Source: Elymus sibiricus (Eukaryota > Streptophyta > Magnoliopsida > Poales > Poaceae). From it: a DNA stretch of 64,000 bases. Every line of letters starts with the position of its first letter. Within the stretch, counting starts at the first letter, position 1. Positions 61,747 to 64,000 of the stretch are shown in pieces. The position numbers and the translations under genes are program-made. Below the pieces are notes generated by a model. It had not been told where the DNA came from and did not search any database. It saw only the letters and a list, made by a program, of their open reading frames with translations. The stretch is from positions 354,312,031 to 354,376,030 of the forward strand of contig CM077672.1 in NCBI GenBank assembly GCA_039707655.1, in the 5' to 3' direction.

Positions 61747-62679
61747 AACCATCCTTCATCACCAATTCCATGATGCTCACCGCCGTGAGTGAGTAATTCC
61801 TTCGTAGGCTTGCTAGATGGTGATGTGTTGGATGAGATTCACCATGTAATCGAGTTAGTTTTGTTAGGGCTTGATCCCTAGTACCCACTATGTTCTGAGA
61901 TTGATGTTGCTATGACTTTGCTATGCTTAATGCTTGTCACTAGGGCCCAAGTGCCATGATTCCAGATCTGAACCCATTATGTTTTCAGCAATATATTTGT
62001 GTTCTTGATCCGATCTTGCAAGTTATATGCACCTGCTATGTGTTATGATCCGCATACCCCAAGGTGACAGTAATTGGGATTCTTTCCGGTGATTGTTGTA
62101 GTTTGAGGAGTTCATGTATTCACTAAGTGTTAATGCTTTGTTCCGGTTCTCTATTAAAAGGAGGCCTTAATATCCCTTAGTTTCCTTATGGACCCCGCTG
62201 CCACGGGAGGGTAGGACAAAAGATGTCATGCAAGTTCTTATCGCAAGCACGTATGACTATATATGGAATACATGCCTACATTACATTGATGAATTGGAGC
62301 TAGTTCTGTGTCGCCCTAGGTAATAACTGTTACATGATGAATGTTATCCAACGAATATCACCGATCCAATGCCTACGAGTTTTTCCTATACTGAATCTTG
62401 CTAAGTTACTACCGTTGCTACTGCTGTTACAATTGCTACTACTGCTGCTTTTACCGTTACCGATACCGTTACTATTGTTGCTACTGCTATCAAACTATCA
62501 TATTACTGTGCTACTGATCACTCTGCTGCAGATATTTAGTCTCAGGTGTGGTTGAACTGACAACTCAACTGCTAATACTTGCAAATATTCTTTGGCTCCC
62601 CTTGTGTCGAATCAATAAATTTGGGTTGAATACTCTACCCTCGAAAACTGTTGCGACCCCCTATACTTGTGGGTTATCA
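61747..62679 (+). repeat. Element D 5' LTR, second part
   Basis: It continues 43591-44037 and ends GGGTTATCA. It includes an imperfect TTGCTACTG-type microsatellite at about 62402-62530, whose Leu-rich open frame (62334-62555) is not a gene. Confidence 0.85.
62402..62530 (+). repeat. Imperfect CTA/CTG-type microsatellite in the element D LTR
   Basis: Repeated TTGCTACTGCTGTTAC-like words. The pattern belongs to this LTR family rather than to a locus-specific expansion, as far as I recall. Confidence 0.65.
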
Positions 62680-62690
62680 AGACCTTTTTC

Positions 62691-62709
62691 TGGCGCCGTT
62701 GCCGGGGAG
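62691..62709 (+). other. Element D primer-binding site
   Basis: TGGCGCCGTTGCCGGGGAG, identical to that of element A and complementary to tRNA-Asp. Confidence 0.9.
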
Positions 62710-62757
62710 CGTAGCTTTATTTGCTGAGTCAGTTGGGATTTATATCTGTTGATCACT

Positions 62758-64000
62758 ATGAAGAATCTGAAGGATACTAGAACCAAGATCGGTCCCTCTA
62801 AGACGAGGGGTGGTAAGGAACTGCCATCTAGCTCTGCACTTGATTCACCATCTGTTTTAAGTAAACTTGCAACACCACTACATGCTATTACTTCTGATAT
62901 ATCACAAGTTATTGATGATGCCACTTCTACTTTGAATGGTACTCATGATGATGCCAGTACCATGCTTGATAATGTTGTGCCACTTGGTGAATTTCTTACT
63001 GAACAAATTGCTAAAGCTAAAGAAATTGAAAATGCTGAAACTCCTGAGAATGATAATTCACCTATTATGCCTAGCTCTCCTACTAGAGTTGAAACACCTG
63101 ATGAACAATGTTTTGATAGAGAGACAGCTAGAGCCATTCTTGCCTGTAAGGATAGAAGTGAAGTTATAAAACTGGTTGTTGATATGAAAGAAAAATCTAT
63201 GAGGGAGAAGATGAAATATGATCCTATGTTTGCTACTTCTCCTATATTTGTTACTGATAAGGATTATGAATTCTCTGTTGATCCAGAATTAATTAAGTTG
63301 GTAGAATCTGATCCTTTCCATGGGTATGAAACTGAAACTGTTGTGGCACATCTCACTAAATTAAATGATATAGCCACCCTGTATGAAACTGAAACTGTTG
63401 TGATCCTTTCCATGGGAGAAGAGGGGTATCTTATATCTCAGTCCTGAAGATATGCAAGAAGCAAAGAAATGCCAGAAAGAAAATGGTATTAAAGCTAAGG
63501 ATGTTAAGAATTTACCACCTATTGAAGAAATACATGGTCTTGACAAACCGACACAGGTAGTAGAGGTAAATTCTCTTATAAAGTTCAATGAAGGTGATAA
63601 TCCTCATTACAAATTTCCTAGTCAATGCTTGTATGAATTTGATAATTATATGATGAAGCAAGATCACTTCAATGCAAATGTTATGAAACAATTGAAACGA
63701 AACTCCTATATGATTGATCGCTTGAGTGACTTGTTATTTAGAATTGCTAATGATCTTAGAGGTGTCAGTAAACATGCTTCTATGGTTCAAACCCAATTAG
63801 AACAAGTTGCTAAATCTCAGAGTGAATTGCTTAATGAAATGAATAACAATATGAATGATCATGATGTTAGAGTAATGACTAGAGGAGGTAGAATGACTCA
63901 GGAGCCACTTTATCCTGAAGGTCACCCTAAAAGAATTGAACAAGACTCTCAAAGAATTAACACTGATGCACCTAGTCCATCTAAAAGAAAGAGAAAAATG
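62758..64000 (+). pseudogene. Element D gag-like frame, frameshifted and cut by the window edge
   Basis: ATG 62758 (MKNLKDTRTKIG) opens a frame to TGA 63445-63447. The overlapping frame from about 63431 (SPEDMQEAKKCQKENG) is then open to 64000, so a net one-base shift lies shortly before 63440. The first part is acidic with Ser/Thr-rich linkers and ends in HGYETETVVAHLTKLNDIA, a phrase reminiscent of Athila-type gag. The second part has a coiled-coil-like, Gln/Asn-rich segment (about 63640-63860) and a basic end. No protease or reverse transcriptase is reached. A scrambled duplication lies at about 63312-63414. The role is probably particle formation, from position only. Confidence 0.65.

Larger units (their letters stand above)
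43591..64000 (+). mobile_element. Element D: WHAM-like LTR retrotransposon, partial, split by element C
   Basis: The 5' LTR (43591-44037 plus 61747-62679, about 1.38 kb) begins TGATACGTCTCCGTCG and ends GGGTTATCA. It is followed by a tRNA-Asp priming site and a gag-like frame that runs off the window. GTCGT (43586-43590) would be the left target duplication. Element C lies inside the LTR. The family name is from memory. Confidence 0.85.

Noticed and set aside
62334..62555. A Leu-rich frame that looks like a membrane protein in the element D LTR.
   Set aside because: It is the translation of an imperfect CTA/CTG microsatellite inside an LTR.
1..64000. Searched for host genes, tRNA or rRNA genes.
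   Set aside because: Every long frame with a recognisable motif belongs to a retroelement. tRNA-like words are priming sites only, complementary to tRNA 3' ends, without cloverleaf sequence.

Overview
The window is plant repetitive DNA with no host gene that I can support. LTR starts such as TGATACGTCTCC and TGTAGGAGATATGCC, priming sites for tRNA-Asp and tRNA-iMet, a CACTA terminus and dense nesting all point to a Triticeae grass (wheat, Aegilops, barley or rye group). That assignment, and family names such as Sabrina-, WHAM-, Angela/BARE- and Tekay-like, come from memory of Triticeae repeats and were not searched.

The window is one nest of transposons. The oldest layer (element B) is a Tekay-like, apparently non-autonomous Gypsy element on the + strand. 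Its 5' LTR runs off the left edge (1-1000, 7549-8227). Its internal domain survives in three pieces (8228-9787, 14963-16012, 33799-34243), and its 3' LTR starts at 34244. Four elements landed in B: A (1001-7543, +, Sabrina-like, TSD GAGTC), H (9788-14957, +, Copia, TSD CTGAT), F (16013-33793, -, Sabrina-like, TSD ATGAT) and E (35218-43333, +, Sabrina-like, TSD TCGAa/t). F was hit by G (18922-29288, +, Angela/BARE-like Copia). A CACTA DNA transposon begins at 43411, apparently inside the B 3' LTR. A WHAM-like retroelement D (from 43591) sits 180 bp inside the CACTA end. Element C (44038-61741, TSD TCATC) sits in the D LTR. The nesting order is B, then CACTA, then D, then C.

Two elements have more than the standard LTR-internal-LTR layout. 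C is LTR-internal-LTR-internal-LTR, and its middle LTR is a mosaic that records an unequal crossover between the two ends of a single element. G is LTR-internal-LTR-partial internal, and its right end is lost in a deletion that also removed roughly 0.6 kb of F.

The coding content is transposon genes, nearly all broken. H has a nearly complete Copia gag-pol with three TAG stops and one frameshift. G has a heavily decayed Copia gag-pol. E and F have a gag-protease reading frame without reverse transcriptase. C has a gag remnant with several zinc knuckles, present twice. D has a gag-like frame that runs off the window. A carries a different, unrecognised ORF of about 232 codons in exactly the place where E and F carry gag-protease. 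That swap, together with an array of covarying hairpins downstream of it, is the most novel signal I found.
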